This document shows, in pieces, positions 36,401 through 54,010 of a DNA stretch of 64,000 bases; the first letter of the stretch is position 1; each line of letters begins with the position of its first letter. The translations under genes and the position numbers were made by a program. This stretch comes from Uloborus plumipes. Its lineage: Eukaryota > Arthropoda > Arachnida > Araneae > Uloboridae. Below the pieces are notes generated by a model. That model searched no databases. It had not been told where the DNA came from and saw only the letters and a list, made by a program, of their open reading frames with translations. The stretch covers positions 1-64,000 of the forward strand of contig JAXGGA010004719.1 in assembly GCA_038373865.1 (NCBI GenBank), given 5' to 3'.

Positions 36401-38471
36401 AATGTACGTCGTTGACAATATTTTTGCTGTGTTCGCTATCTAAAGGCAACTAACAAATCTTTAATGAACTTCGGAAATAAGGACAACTGAATTTGTCTAA
36501 GTCTAGCAACAAATATCTAGCAACAACATTTGAACTAAATCTTCAAATAATGCATTAAGAATGGATGTTGGTAATAATAGCAGGAATACAACTAAGAGCA
36601 GTTAATCATTCCAAATTAAAAATATTCTATTTAAAATAGGACATTTTTCTATAGAAAAAATCATCTAAAAATGAACGAAAGAAAATCTTTTGCTATTTAA
36701 TCAATGCGAAATTAATAACTTCTAAATTATCCCTTTCCCTGATAAGATATGCTAATGAACACTGTTGTTATCGCTTCTTGGTACGTTTTTACACATGAAA
36801 TTCAATAAACTTAAAACATTATTTTCAGACATGAGATAAGACCAGAGTCCTACAGCCGATTCTTTTGTCAATCCTAAGCTGTCGTAGAAAGACACACGGA
36901 AACTGCTCTCTGTTAAGGAGCTTCAGTACGGACTAAATGGGAAAAAAAATACATCAAGGAGCATTTTGGGCAAAGAGCATTATAGGCAAAACAGCATAGA
37001 TAGGATTTTGAAAGATGTTAATGTAAATGTTTTTATGCTATAAATGAAACAAATATGAACGTTTTTCGGTCTTATTTATTCGCCTACCACACTCCCTGTT
37101 TGGAATTATATTTGATATTTTTCCCAATAGTATCTCACAATAATAGTACTTTTGAGATGAATGTACCCGAAGTAACATGGCAGTACTTTTTTTTTAGTTG
37201 AAAAAAGAACTCATTATTATTTGCCTATAATAAGTTAATAAACACAGACAGTTGTACATAAAAATACCGTCGAACCCGTTTAATGGAATAGCCATTGTTG
37301 AAAGAAAAAATATTCTAATAAGCGAGATATTACATTATCCGGCATCAAAATAATGCATTACAGCTGTTTGGTACATTGAAAATGTATTAAATTAAGCTGG
37401 ATATTCTTTCAACTGACGAGCGGCACGACTGTATGTTACCATGTTTCCGCTATTTTTTTAAAACTATTGCAGATTTTACAGCATTTATCTTTATATTGCG
37501 CTGCACTCACGCAAAGCAAAAAAAGACGTGCAAAACACTCCAGATTTTAAGCGATTCAGCATGTTTAGAAGAAGCAAACACTGCATTTTAAAGTGTGGTA
37601 CTTAATTTTTAAAATAAGGCATTATCCCTTCTTGAATATGCATATCGGGAACTTTATTTTATATACTTCAGGTCGTTAGGGAAAATTCAGACAGCCCGGA
37701 AGTAATCGATGGATGGAATATTTTGCTGCTTGAGGCGATGCGATGCTTGTTGAAAAGTGGCTGGCATTAAAACTATCCCAAATAAGGCTCAACGGCTTGA
37801 AAATGAAGCCATGATTGAGTAAAGATTTTCACAGCCGTGGAATGTTATTATCAGATTTTATGGGGTTTTATTATGCGAAGAATTTTAGTTTAACCGTTGC
37901 GAAAAGTTTCGTTTCAGAACCGTCGGATATTTGTTTTTTGACTATTTTGCAATCTGAAGCATGGCTCTTACGTATACTTTTCTGATGAGATAGAGAGAAA
38001 GCGAAAAACATTACCAGCTTTATTTGAGTAATTAGGAAGTTCTTTTATTTTCTGGTTTATATGTTTGCTTATTGGTATATTCATCTTTCCAAACTCGTCG
38101 CACCCGTTTGATACTCTTTGAGAAGAGATAGGGAAAGATGAAAAAGATTCATAATTAATTTATGGATCTTTATTTATACATATATATATAAATAATATAA
38201 ATAAATATTTTATTGTGATGCAGTATTTGAGGTTTAATTTGAGGCACAATATAAAGAGCACCAACATTTTGAAAAAGTATTAACACTGTTTAAAATAACT
38301 GTTTTGGAACAGACTTAATAAAAAAGTACTAAAAAGACTTTTATTTATGGGATTTAGTATAACCAAAGCAATATATGATGGACATTTCGTCAACAAGTTG
38401 CTGAAGAGATTCACGAAAGTATCTCCATATCAACTCAGACTCAAACTCTCTATCAATCCTAAATCATGCTA
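33420..38471. other. AT-rich intergenic DNA, 5 kb, no gene recognised
   Basis: No ORF above 72 codons. A segment starting ACCGTCGAACCCGTTTAATGG (about 37266) resembles the end of a decayed pogo/Tigger-type element, and a direct repeat ATATAAATAAATGCTGT occurs at about 33664 and 33743. Otherwise nothing assignable. Confidence 0.4.
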
Positions 38472-39061
38472 CACTGCAAAAAAAAAAAAAACTTTTGTAT
38501 TTACAGTATAATACTGGCAACAGATGCTCCAGTTTAAAACTGTAAAATGCAACTTTCTTTAAAAAATGCTGTAGCATTACTGGAAAATATGTGCGAAACT
38601 AAGAGTTCAAAAAAATGTTTTAGTTATGGTACAACTATTTTTAAGTAAAATTATATTTAAGTAAAATTGACAGCGTTACTAAATAATAAGTTGTACCGTT
38701 ACAACTTTGCAAAAAAAAGTTGTTGTTTTTGCAGTATAAAAATGTCAGCAGAAGTTTCAGTTTAAAACTAAAAGCCCAGCAATGAACTGTAAAACTAACC
38801 ATTTTACAATTTATCACTAAAACTAACAACTTACAGTTTACTACTGTAAACTTAGCACTATTACTACAAAAACAGCTGTATTATACTATAAAAACAACAG
38901 TTTAAATACTGGCAGCAGAGATTCCAGTTTAAAACTGTAATATACATAGTAATAAGCTGTGAAACTAGCAATTTTACAGTTTATTGCTGTAAACTAGCAA
39001 TTTGACAGTATACTTCTGTGCTGTATTATAATATAATAACAATACCTATTTCTTTACAGTG
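38472..39061. mobile_element. CACTG/CAGTG MITE, copy 3
   Basis: Starts CACTGCAAAAAAA and ends TCTTTACAGTG. The interior repeats the AATACTGGCA.CAGA phrase three times and the ACTGTAAA/TTTACAGT ladder. It is longer (590 bp) than copies 1 and 2 and more diverged, with an extra 38580-38740 segment. Confidence 0.7.
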
Positions 39062-43313
<4,252 letters not shown>

Positions 43314-44920
43314 AAATATTTAGAAAAGTGCCAATTTGAGTCCCAAGGGAATTTTCACTAGTATTTCAATAACTAGTTAAAAAAATAATTTTCCCCAGAA
43401 AGAAGATAAGGTTCTGCTTTCATTTCATCTAATAACATCAGAAAAAAAAAATTTTTCTTCAGAAAGTATTATTTTTATACATCAAAAATCAGATCGGTAA
43501 CGTGTCCCAAGTAGCAAAGCTTAGCATGCAAACAGGTCATGCGCACTTTCTAACTTCCCAAAAAAACGCACTTGCACAAAAAAAACGATTCTATTTTTAC
43601 CCCTTTGTTAATATTTTACTTCATTTTTGTTTTAATCGTTTTCTGATTTTCTAGCCGATGCGAAATAAGCGTGTCCCAAGTTTCGCCGTCAGAGTGGTAA
43701 CAATAACTTCCGATCTATGTTTAGGCTCCCAAAATCATTTCCTGCACCAAAACCACGTGATACTGAGTACCTGGCTGACTGTTTTATCGAATCGTAATTA
43801 AAAATTTGCATTTCTGCATCTAAAATTGTAGGTAAGTTTTTTAAAAGTGATTTTATAAAATGTGTGTCATTTGAGTCATCAGATCGGTAACACGCTCTAA
43901 AATGAGCAGTTTTTATTATTTTAAAAATTATTTTATATATAAGTATAGTCCTTTATTACAAGTGAAAAAACCACGTGTTTGATTTTGGTTTAGTGCGATC
44001 GACTCGGAAATAAAAAAAAAAAAACTTTGTCAGTTTGTCAGATCGGTAACAGTCAGAGCGGTAACATTGAAAAACAGTGAATATGTTACAGAACTAACTC
44101 ACACGTTTCAGAAGCATAAAAAGTAAAAATCATAGGTTTTAGCCATATATTGAATATTTTTGTTCTTAAAAAATGAAAAGCAATGAGTTTTTAGTACAGT
44201 TGCTTCATTTGCGGTTTGTATGACCTTACAATAGAAGTTAGTAAAATAAGAAAAAGTGACACTGCAGAAATTAAGTTAATTAATTATTATTATTTTATTT
44301 ATTTATTTTTTTGGTGCTTCAATTTCTCATAACTTCGCTAAATAACTAGATAATAACTAGCATGCTAAACTGAATTTCTGATCAAGAAATTAAATTCCCT
44401 GTAACTAATTAAAGAAAAGCAAGCAGCAGAGTTGTGTGTTGCAAAAGTTGAAGTTGTGTGTTGTTTCAAATCAAAACAAATGTTTTATTAGCTTTGATTT
44501 GGTAATCTCATAATTTATTTTATCTAAAAATCTTATCGCTCATTTTTATTTCCAAGAAATGCTTTTTTATAATGAAATTTGATTTTTTAGCCTAATATAT
44601 ATATATATTAATATAATTTTCTTAATTCTATGTTAAAAATGCAAGGAAATGATATCATATTTAGAGATGTTAACGAAGACTGAAAGCATAAACTCAAATA
44701 TGTAGCTCATATTAACATCAGATCTGTAACATTCATCAGATCTGTAACGGCTTAAAAGTGAGTAATCTAAAGAGGGGGTAAATAACTTCCTTGACCTCCC
44801 CCTTTTATTTTCTTGCATTTAGACCCAATTTAGACTTAAAATCCAATATTAGTTTTTTTCTGCAAAAAATTTTTTTTTCAGAAAACTCCAACTTCAAATT
44901 GGCACTTTTCTAAATATTGG
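43314..44920. mobile_element. Putative TIR element, 1.6 kb, with repeated TCAGATCGGTAAC motifs
   Basis: ATATTTAGAAAAGTGCCAAT at the left (about 43317) is mirrored at 44894-44920, giving inverted ends of about 25 bp. Between them a 13-bp motif recurs seven times in direct orientation. No transposase ORF and no clear target duplication, so the element status is tentative. Confidence 0.4.
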
Positions 44921-45039
44921 CTCAGAACCCAATTGTCCTTTTATCGGGCTGAAATATTTACACTATTTAATACGTTTTTATAGAGAATATATTTACGATC
45001 AGAGATCAGTACCTGCTGCTGTGCGATGTTATTAGTATT

Positions 45040-45410
45040 AACTACGGATGCAACAAGGAAGGAAGTGATAAGTTTCACGTGTATGTGTATGTGTGTATCT
45101 ATGTATCTGTTTGTGGCACTGTAGTGTTAAACGAATGGACCGATTTTGATTCTTTTGTTTTTTCTTTTTTTTTTTTTTTTTTTGTTCTTAGATTGGTATC
45201 GTTTTCGTATTACATTAATTACGAATATATTAATTAAAATCCCCGAAAAACATTTTTTTGCGATTTTTGCAACGAAAGCATATTTTAACATTTGAAAAGT
45301 TAGTACCGAACAATGAAGGAGCAAATTTCTCTCCGTCTGACAGAACTTGCTTGGAATTATAATATATGTAAACATATTATAATGCAACTTAGCTTTTATT
45401 CATCCGATTT
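45040..45410. repeat. Degenerate arthropod dispersed repeat
   Basis: Contains GTATGTGTGTATCTATGTAT followed by AACGAATGGACCGATTTTGATT, a combination common at the edges of arthropod dispersed repeats. An 86-codon antisense ORF here is not a recognisable protein. Confidence 0.3.
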
Positions 45411-45733
45411 GTAACGAAATTCATTTTTGGCCAACAATAAAAGAACTATCAATAACTAAAATGTTTTATCTGTTGCCATTGTTATGTTTTAACAATTGAA
45501 GTGCTAATAATTGATTTTAGTCCAAGGATTTGAAAAGGAGTTTTTGTTTCCGCTCTAGGTTTTGCTTTTGAAACTAACAAAATTCACTGCATTTGATAAT
45601 TTTTCTTTGTGCTTGCCACGTTTTTTCAAAAGTAATTAAATATATTTTAATTTTTAAATGCATTCTGACGGCTGAAGTTCATCTCAATATCAGGTAGGTA
45701 GTCAAGGTCGGATTTTTTTCAATTTTTAATTCA

Positions 45734-45992
45734 ATCTTAGCACTTGTTTTATGTTAAAAAATATTTTATCAGTGTGATTCGCACTTATATATTCACCCAG
45801 TATCACCGCCACCTGTAGGCAATACGTATTAATTTAATCTTAGCACTTGTTTTATGTTGAAGAATATTTTATCAGTGTGATTCGCCCTTATATATTCACC
45901 CAGTATCACCGCCACCTGTGGGAAATATGTATTAATTTAATCTTAGCACTTGTTTTAAGTTGAAGAATATTTTATCAGTGTGATTCGCACTT
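45734..45992. repeat. 103-bp tandem repeat, 2.5 copies
   Basis: Units start ATCTTAGCACTTGTTTTA at 45734, 45837 and 45940 (period exactly 103), and share TCAGTGTGATTCGC and CACCGCCACCTGT segments. The last copy is truncated. Confidence 0.9.
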
Positions 45993-46379
45993 AAGAAAGA
46001 AGAAAAAAAATTATGCTTTTAAGATTCGGTTACAAACTCTACAAAATAACCAATTTGCGTATTATTTTGTAACATAATTAATAAATCTTTTTCATTTTTT
46101 TTTCTAAATGTATGTGTAATTAAAGTAAATATATGTAATTGCTAGAAGCAGTTGTGAAAGCCAGAAATGGTCTATTTTAGAGAGTTTTGAGCAAACGTGT
46201 TAAACGCACGCATAATTTGATTTGTTCTCCTTTTGTCATTGCTATAAGGATTGGTTGGGATTAGTGGTAAAAATGGAGTAATTGTAAGCGGGTATTTGAG
46301 ATATTTAGTCTATTAAAGTTAGAATTAATCAATTTCCCCGGATATGAATTCTGGACCGTTTTAGTTTAATACTGGAAAG

Positions 46380-49300
46380 CATTTTTTGAGTTTTAATTTG
46401 AATTTTGTGTATAATGTAATTAGTAGATTAAATATGGGTCAAAGTTATTTTTAATTGTATACGTTAATTAGTTTTTTAAGTGTGTATTGGTGTGTTAAGG
46501 TTGTGTGTTTTTTGATGGTTAGATTTTTTTTGATTATGGATTTTGGGTAGTTGTTGAGATAATTGAATATATAGAGTTATTAGAATATATTTTGTTAGTT
46601 TTTATTGGTATATCTCTCTCACTATCTCTCTAGGATTTGTTGTTGAAGGAGTTGGAGTGGGAAAAGGTGGTTGAGGTGGGTTGGGGGGAATGGGGGGGGG
46701 GGGGAGAGTTTGTGGGGGGAGGGGCAAGAGGAGTTTTTTGTTTATGTTGTTATGAACACACACACAAAGGGGTTGGGGTTGGTGGGGGGAGTTTGGGAGA
46801 TAATATTTGGATTTTTATTTGTTTTTTGTGTTATGATAGATGGGGGTTGGGTATTGTGAGATAGTTTAGGGTGTGGGTTTGTTTGTGATGGTTGTTGGTT
46901 GTAAGGATTGGGGTTGTGAGGGTTGGTATTAGGTATGTAAGGGAGATAAGATAGGAGAGGAAGTGATAATTGGGGTAGGATAGGTGGGGAGTAGTGATTG
47001 GAGGGGGGGGAGGAGTGGTGGTTAGAAGTGAGGTGTTAGGGAGGGGTGGGTGGGTAGGGTTAATGGGGGGAAAGAATAGTGTAGGAGTGGTGGTGATATA
47101 GGTAGGTGATGGGATTTTGAAATTTAGAGTGATATTTAGTTGAATGGGGGTTAGAAGTTTGAGGATTTATGTTGTGGAGTATGTAGGTGGAGGGTGTTGT
47201 ATGTTGGGTGTGTGTAAAGTGTTGGGGTGTTTATTTGATTTTGTTAAGAGGTGTGTTGGGGGAAAGGGTAGTTGTGAGGTTTGGAGGTGGGTTTTGGATA
47301 GGAAGGAGTGTGAGTGATTATTTGTGTTGAGTTGGTTTGTTGTAGTGTAGTTTGTGAGTTGGGTTTTATTTGGTTTTATTTTTGTGGTAGTGGGGGGGAT
47401 TTTTGGGGGAGGGTGTTTTGATGGGTATTTTGAGGGGGGTGTGGGATGGTAGTTTTGATTGTGGGGGGAGAGGGAGGATTTTGGTTTGGAAGTGTGGTTT
47501 GATGGGGTTAGTGATTTTTATAGTGGTTTTGTGTTGGGTTTGGGTGTATTTTGATTATTTTGTGGGTTTTGGTGGTTTTAGTTGTATGTGATAGTTTGTA
47601 GTTTTTGTAGATTAGATTTGTGGGGTTTATTTTGTTAGGGAGTAGGAGTTGTATGTATGTGGGGTTGGGGAGTTGGAGGAGATATTTTGTTGTTTAGTGG
47701 GAGAAGTGTTATTAGTTTTATTTTGATATGGTGTTGATTTGGAGAAGGATTAGGAGATTTGGTTTAGTTTGGAATTTGGTATATGAAGGGTATTTAGGGG
47801 GAAGTGTGATAGGATTGAAGATGTTTGGAGAGGGATTGTGTGTTTGTTGGTATTTGTTTGGAGGAGTTTGTGAGTGAGTGTTTTGGTTTTGTTTGTTGTT
47901 TTTAGGAGGTGGGTTTTGTTTGTTGTTGTTAGAGAGGATGATTTTTGTGTGGGTAGGAGTATGATTTTTGTATTGTAGGTTGGATTTGGTTGTTGTTTTT
48001 GTTGAGTTTTGTTATTGATATGTTTGATGTGGAGGGTGGGGTGTGAAGGTGAGTTTTTGGGTAATGGATAGAAATTTGAGTGTGGGTTTGGATGTTTTTG
48101 GTATGTGGTTGGGGGGTTGTTTTGGAGGTATGGGAGTTGGTATTAGGGTTAGTTATGGGATTGTATGTGAGTTTTTGGGGGTTGTTTATTTGGTAGAGAG
48201 GGGTAGTAAGGGTATTGGGGTGGGGAGGTGGTATGTAGTTGTTGGTAAGTGTAGATGAGTTGTTTATGGGGTGGTTATTGGTATGAAAAGTTTGGGGGGG
48301 TTTATGGGGTTTAGTTTGAGGGGTTGGTGAAGGTGGATAGGGGTTTGTGTTTGTTAGGGAAAGTTGGAAGGGTTGTTAGGTGTAGTAATAGGTGAATTAG
48401 TTTGGGTTATGTTTTGGAAGGATTAGGGATAATTTGAGAATGTTTTTTGTGATGAATTGGAGTTAGTTTGATTTGTTTGGGGAGAAATGAGTGTTAGGTG
48501 TTGTGTTATATTGTGGGTGGTTGTGATGGATGGGGGGGTGTGGTTTGAGTTTGATGATGGAGGTGGGTGATATGGGGGTATGATGTTGTTTTTTTGAGGT
48601 GGGAGTAAGTTTTAGTTTGTTGTGTGTTGTTTTATAGGAGTGTTTAGGGTGGGGGTTGAATGTTTTGGTGTAGTGAGTGGAGGGAGGTGTGAGTTGTATA
48701 GGTGTTTGGGGAAGGATTTGTGGATGGGTATGGGATTAGGTTGTTAGTGTGGTGGTTTGGTAGGTTAGATGGGTTAAGGTAATTATAAAGTGGTAGTTGA
48801 GTGGGAGGAGTTGTTGGTTAGTTGTGTGGAGTGTGGAAGGTTGTGGTTGTGGGGTTTTGTGAAGGAATGGATATTTTGTTGAGAGGTGTTTTGTGGTAGG
48901 TGTATGATATAGGGTGGGATGGTAGAGAGGTAGTGGGTGGTTGATTGTGTATGAGTGTTGGGGGGGAAGTTTGGGTTTAGTTTTTATTGTGGGGTTGGAG
49001 GTTTATTAGTTAAGTTTGTGGGTTTGTATTTGGTGTGTGGGGTTGGTTAGGGGTGATGATGAGGGTAAGTATGTGAGGGGGGAGGGGAGATTTTTTATGA
49101 TTTTGAGATGGTTTAGGAAGGTTTGTGTTAGTGGGTGTGTTGGGGAGTGGTTTGTATTGTTTGTTAGGAGGTGTTGAGTTTTAGGATTGTGTGGGGTATA
49201 AGTGTGGATTAGGGGAAGATGTATGAGTTGGTTGGAGTGTTTAGGGGGGGGGAGTGAGGGGGATAGAATAAAGTTTGTGTATGTGTTAGTATGGGGGAAT

Positions 49301-50369
49301 TTGGTTTAGGAAATTAGATGTGAAGGGGATTCTAGGGGGGTGGGATGTTGGGTGGTTTGGGAGGGGAAGTGTATGTATAGGATGGTAATGGAAGAGGTGT
49401 GGTGGATTGTTTTTTTTTTGTGTTATTTTGTGTGGAAGTGTGTTGGAAGGGGATGGTGGTGATTGTATGAGTATGGTGTGGGAGGTGGGGGGAAGGGGTG
49501 GATAAGTATTAGAGGGAATGGAGGTATGAGTATGGGTAGGGTGAGTATGAGGTTAGGGTTGTGAGAAATATAGTTGTAATTTGAAATATTATGTTAATGG
49601 TTGTGGAGGGAGGGTTGTGGGGAACTGAGGTGAGGGGAGAGAGGGGTGTGAAAGGGAGAAAGGGTGTTTGGCTAGTTAATGTGTGAGATAGGTTGATGAT
49701 GGAGGGGTAATGTAAGGGGGGTTTATGAATAGGGATATAGGGAATGATGGTGATAGGGGAAGGTTTGGAGGGGTAGAATAGTTGTAGTGGGTGATGAGAG
49801 ATGATAGGATAGTGATGTAGGTGAATGTGAAGAGAGGGGTTGAAGTTGGTATTTAGGGATGAGGGGGGGTGGAGTTTGTGAGGGAGTAGTGTCTATAGAA
49901 TATTAAGGGGGATATTGAGTTCTGAGATAGTTGGTTTGGATGGGGGAGGTTGGTGGGGGGGTTAGTAGGAGGATAGGGGTTTATATAGGGGGGTGGTAGT
50001 TGGGGTTGTGGGTGGTGGGGTTTAATAGGATATATGTTTGTGAGGGAGTTGGGACACACACATGAGTTAGATGTCGTGAGATCTCTAATGAGTCGTGTGT
50101 GATTAGGGGGGTAGTGGGGAGGGAGGTTGTATTGAGGGGAGGATTGTTGGGGAGGGGGATTTGGTTGGTATGTGTAAATGTATTAGGAATGAGGAATGAT
50201 GAGAGTGGGGTTTTGGGTTGGGGGGTATTTAAGGTTTGTGTGTGTGTATATATATATATGTGTGTAGTTGTGTGTGTGTGTGTTTGTATAGGGGGATGAT
50301 TGTTGGGTTATTTTGGATTTGAGGTTGTTTTTGTTTTTAGTGGATTAGTTTTGGGGATTTGGTAGTAGG
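46380..50369. other. C-depleted G/T-rich tract, probably a sequencing or assembly artefact
   Basis: Cytosine disappears from the plus strand progressively from about 46380. From about 46766 to 49331 I found none at all, and only a handful more up to about 50050. Long G runs and GT, GGT and GAG motifs dominate, unlike the AT-rich rest of the window. Normal composition returns at about 50370 inside a recognisable transposon arm. ORFs here are Gly/Val/Trp-rich noise. Natural explanations (strand-asymmetric repeat, extreme deamination) fit poorly because G is very high as well. Confidence 0.8.
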
Positions 50370-50599
50370 ACAGTAATGCAATATGGTCCCAAATAACGTG
50401 TCTGGAGTTCTTATAACTATTAACTGGTATCAATTTGTTGACACAAAAGTTATCTTTTTACATGGTTTGCAAAAGGTTTAGAGCTTTATCAGATTTTAGG
50501 ATTACATCATCACACACTACATACACACACACACATGAGTGACACACGGACGTGTATTATTCATTTATAAAGTGAAGAGAGTGCGAATAATTAAGAATA

Positions 50600-50848
50600 G
50601 TTATCATATAGCGTCAGTGTGTTAGTGTTGATTTTGTTTTTGTAATGGATGATAGTGTGGATGCAGTTTTGTTGATAGTGTTCATTGAGTTTTGTTATTG
50701 TTTTGTGGGTATTGTTTATAATAGGCTATTGTTTGGGGTATTGGACAGTGTTGTTTTTTTAGGTTGGGTGGAGAGCTTATTAATGTATTCTAGTCGGGGA
50801 GGGGTGTCGGGGGGGGAGAGGGGGGGGGGGGAGGAGTTAAAAGAAAAA
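50600..50848. other. Second C-poor patch within the left arm
   Basis: By comparison with repeat A (about 14690-14880) this stretch should be an AT-rich arm sequence. Instead it reads as G/T-rich sequence with long G runs, while both sides (50370-50600 and 50850-51010) align to the arm. Confidence 0.65.
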
Positions 50849-51352
50849 TTGTATTTCTTTAAAGATAAGGAATTGAAAAAACGCCCAGACGGAACGTTTT
50901 CGACCCTTAATCCTACAAAACTTCAACTTGGGTCAAAAACAGCACGTGATAGCGTAAGTAGATGAACAACTGAATCGAAATGCATTAAAAAAAACAAAGA
51001 ATTGTGCTTATGCCTTTTCGGACAGAGTGTCCCAAATGAGCTATATTTTATTGGTAAAAGCAGCTCAGTATATGATCATTGGATGTTTCTCAAGTCCCGC
51101 GAAAAGAATTATAATACATCTAGGCCATCTCAATTTTAATAATTTTTATCAAAGAAAGTACCATTCATTTTTTAGTCACGATGATACATATGCTGCTTTT
51201 CACATTAAAATCTGGCTTATTTGGGACACTCTGTTCGCAAAAGCTCAGGCACAATTCTTTGTTTTTTTTATGCATTCCGATTCAGTTGTTCATCTACTTG
51301 TGCTGTCACGTGTTGTTTTTGACCCAAGTTAAATTTTTGTAGGCTTAAGGCG

Positions 51353-52057
51353 ACAAGGGGCTATCATTTTTTTCTTTAGCAATTTTCAATGAATTTCTTT
51401 GAAATTTGCAGCATAGCTATATGTTGCAAAAACTAACACATTTAAAAATTTTCGTTGAAATATTTTAAAATTTGTTTTTTTTTTAAATTTAAAATTTGAA
51501 TTTTAACGATTTTTCTTTTTTATTCCAAGCGCCTGAAATTTCATCAAAATGATAAAATACAAGCAAAATGTGGAACATAAAACACCAGAAAGTGAAATGT
51601 TGGGAGTACTTTTTCTATATATTGTGGCAAAAATTAAAGAAAAAAAAACAAACTAAAATTTACATTTTTTTTTGTGAAAGATATCCATATTTCAATAAAA
51701 CATAGCAAATATATTCAACACAGCTAGTAAAATAGAAAATTCCTTCCCAACAAAATGTTAAAAAACCTCTTAAGTACATGGCAAAAAATTTTTAGCAAAT
51801 TTAAATAATAATTTTTTACACTGGAGCAGTATGAAATTTGTAAACACGCGTAAAATTATGTTTTGAGAAAATCAACATTTACTGTTGTATATTTCATTAT
51901 TAAATTAGTTTTGAATACAAATTCACCACAAATAAGGTAAAGCTATTTATTTACAATAGCAATAACATGTATTTCAATCATATAGTTTTTAGAAATATCA
52001 TCAAAGAAGAACCGATTTTTTGACCATTTTTTGCTCATCTGAAAGTCCCTTCTCACC
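51353..52057. mobile_element. 705-bp non-autonomous insertion with 8-bp target duplication
   Basis: TTAAGGCG occurs on both sides (51345-51352 and 52058-52065). The related repeat at 14539-15178 has the uninterrupted site (ATTAAAGGGCGAATC, about 14622). Ends ACAAGGGGCTATCA and, inverted, AGAAGGGACTTTCA are imperfect inverted repeats. An 8-bp duplication suggests hAT- or P-type transposition. No ORF. Confidence 0.75.
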
Positions 52058-52606
52058 TTAAGGCGCGAATCGTCAGTCTGAGCCGTTTTTTCTCAATTCC
52101 TTCATCCTTAAGAAATATAATTTTTCTTGGACTTTTTGATCGATACGCATGTCTGAATTTGCTCTCCACAAAGCAAAAAACAATGTACTATCATACTAGA
52201 GCCGATTTAAAAGACAAAAAATTAATAAAGTAGGTTCATTTTCAAATTTTGGCTTCCAAACTTTCTCATCTTCTTCACACGAGAACTATAGAGCTTTTGA
52301 GATTTTGATTATTTGTTCAGCAATCTCTGCACTTTATAAATGAATAATACAGTCCCGCATTTCTTCCACCAATCACATTTCAAGAGATATTTGCATAAAA
52401 TCTGACTATTGTCTAAACTTTTGCAATAATGTAAAAAAATGACTTTTGTAATATCCAAAATATGATTCCAGTTATAGTTATAAGAACTCCACACACGTGT
52501 TTGGGACCATATTGTGTACCTGCAGTAGAAATTTGAACACATTTCGTTGAATAGTTCTCTTTTTATTCACATATTTGCATTTTGTCTAAACTTTTGAATC
52601 GCAGTG

Positions 52607-52659
52607 TATATATATATATATATATATATGTATATAATATATATATATATATATATAAT
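52607..52659. repeat. (TA)n tract
   Basis: TA repeats with one GTATATAATA interruption, between elements 3 and 4. Confidence 0.9.
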
Positions 52660-52720
52660 AAGATATTCTACATTCAATCAGCGCATAATTGCTGCTAAAG
52701 CATTAAATGCATTCTAAATA

Positions 52721-54010
<1,290 letters not shown>

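Larger units (their letters stand above)
50370..52606. mobile_element. Palindromic Tc1-like element 3 (arms of repeat A)
   Basis: The left half (50370-about 51120) is the reverse complement of the right half (about 51130-52606), and both match repeat A at 14539-15178. The right end is ...CTTTTGAATCGCAGTG at 52606, next to (TA)n. The left end is lost in the C-depleted tract. The right half contains a 705-bp insertion (51353-52057). The innermost region includes CAGAGTGTCCCAAAT and its complement, so pairing runs almost to the centre near 51125. Confidence 0.75.

Noticed and set aside
37983..38012. CTGATGAG followed later by GCGAAAAAC, another hammerhead-like string
   Set aside because: No complementary stem II between the two parts and no cleavage triplet in place.
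45734..45992. CRISPR-like array
   Set aside because: Contiguous 103-bp tandem units without spacers, in a eukaryotic context.
46637..50299. Several Gly/Val/Trp-rich ORFs of 60-75 codons
   Set aside because: Lie in the C-free tract, where stop codons on one strand are altered by composition. Not believable proteins.
46380..50369. Telomere-like or G-quadruplex satellite DNA
   Set aside because: G runs are frequent, but there is no repeating unit, and the flanking transposon arm degrades into the tract.
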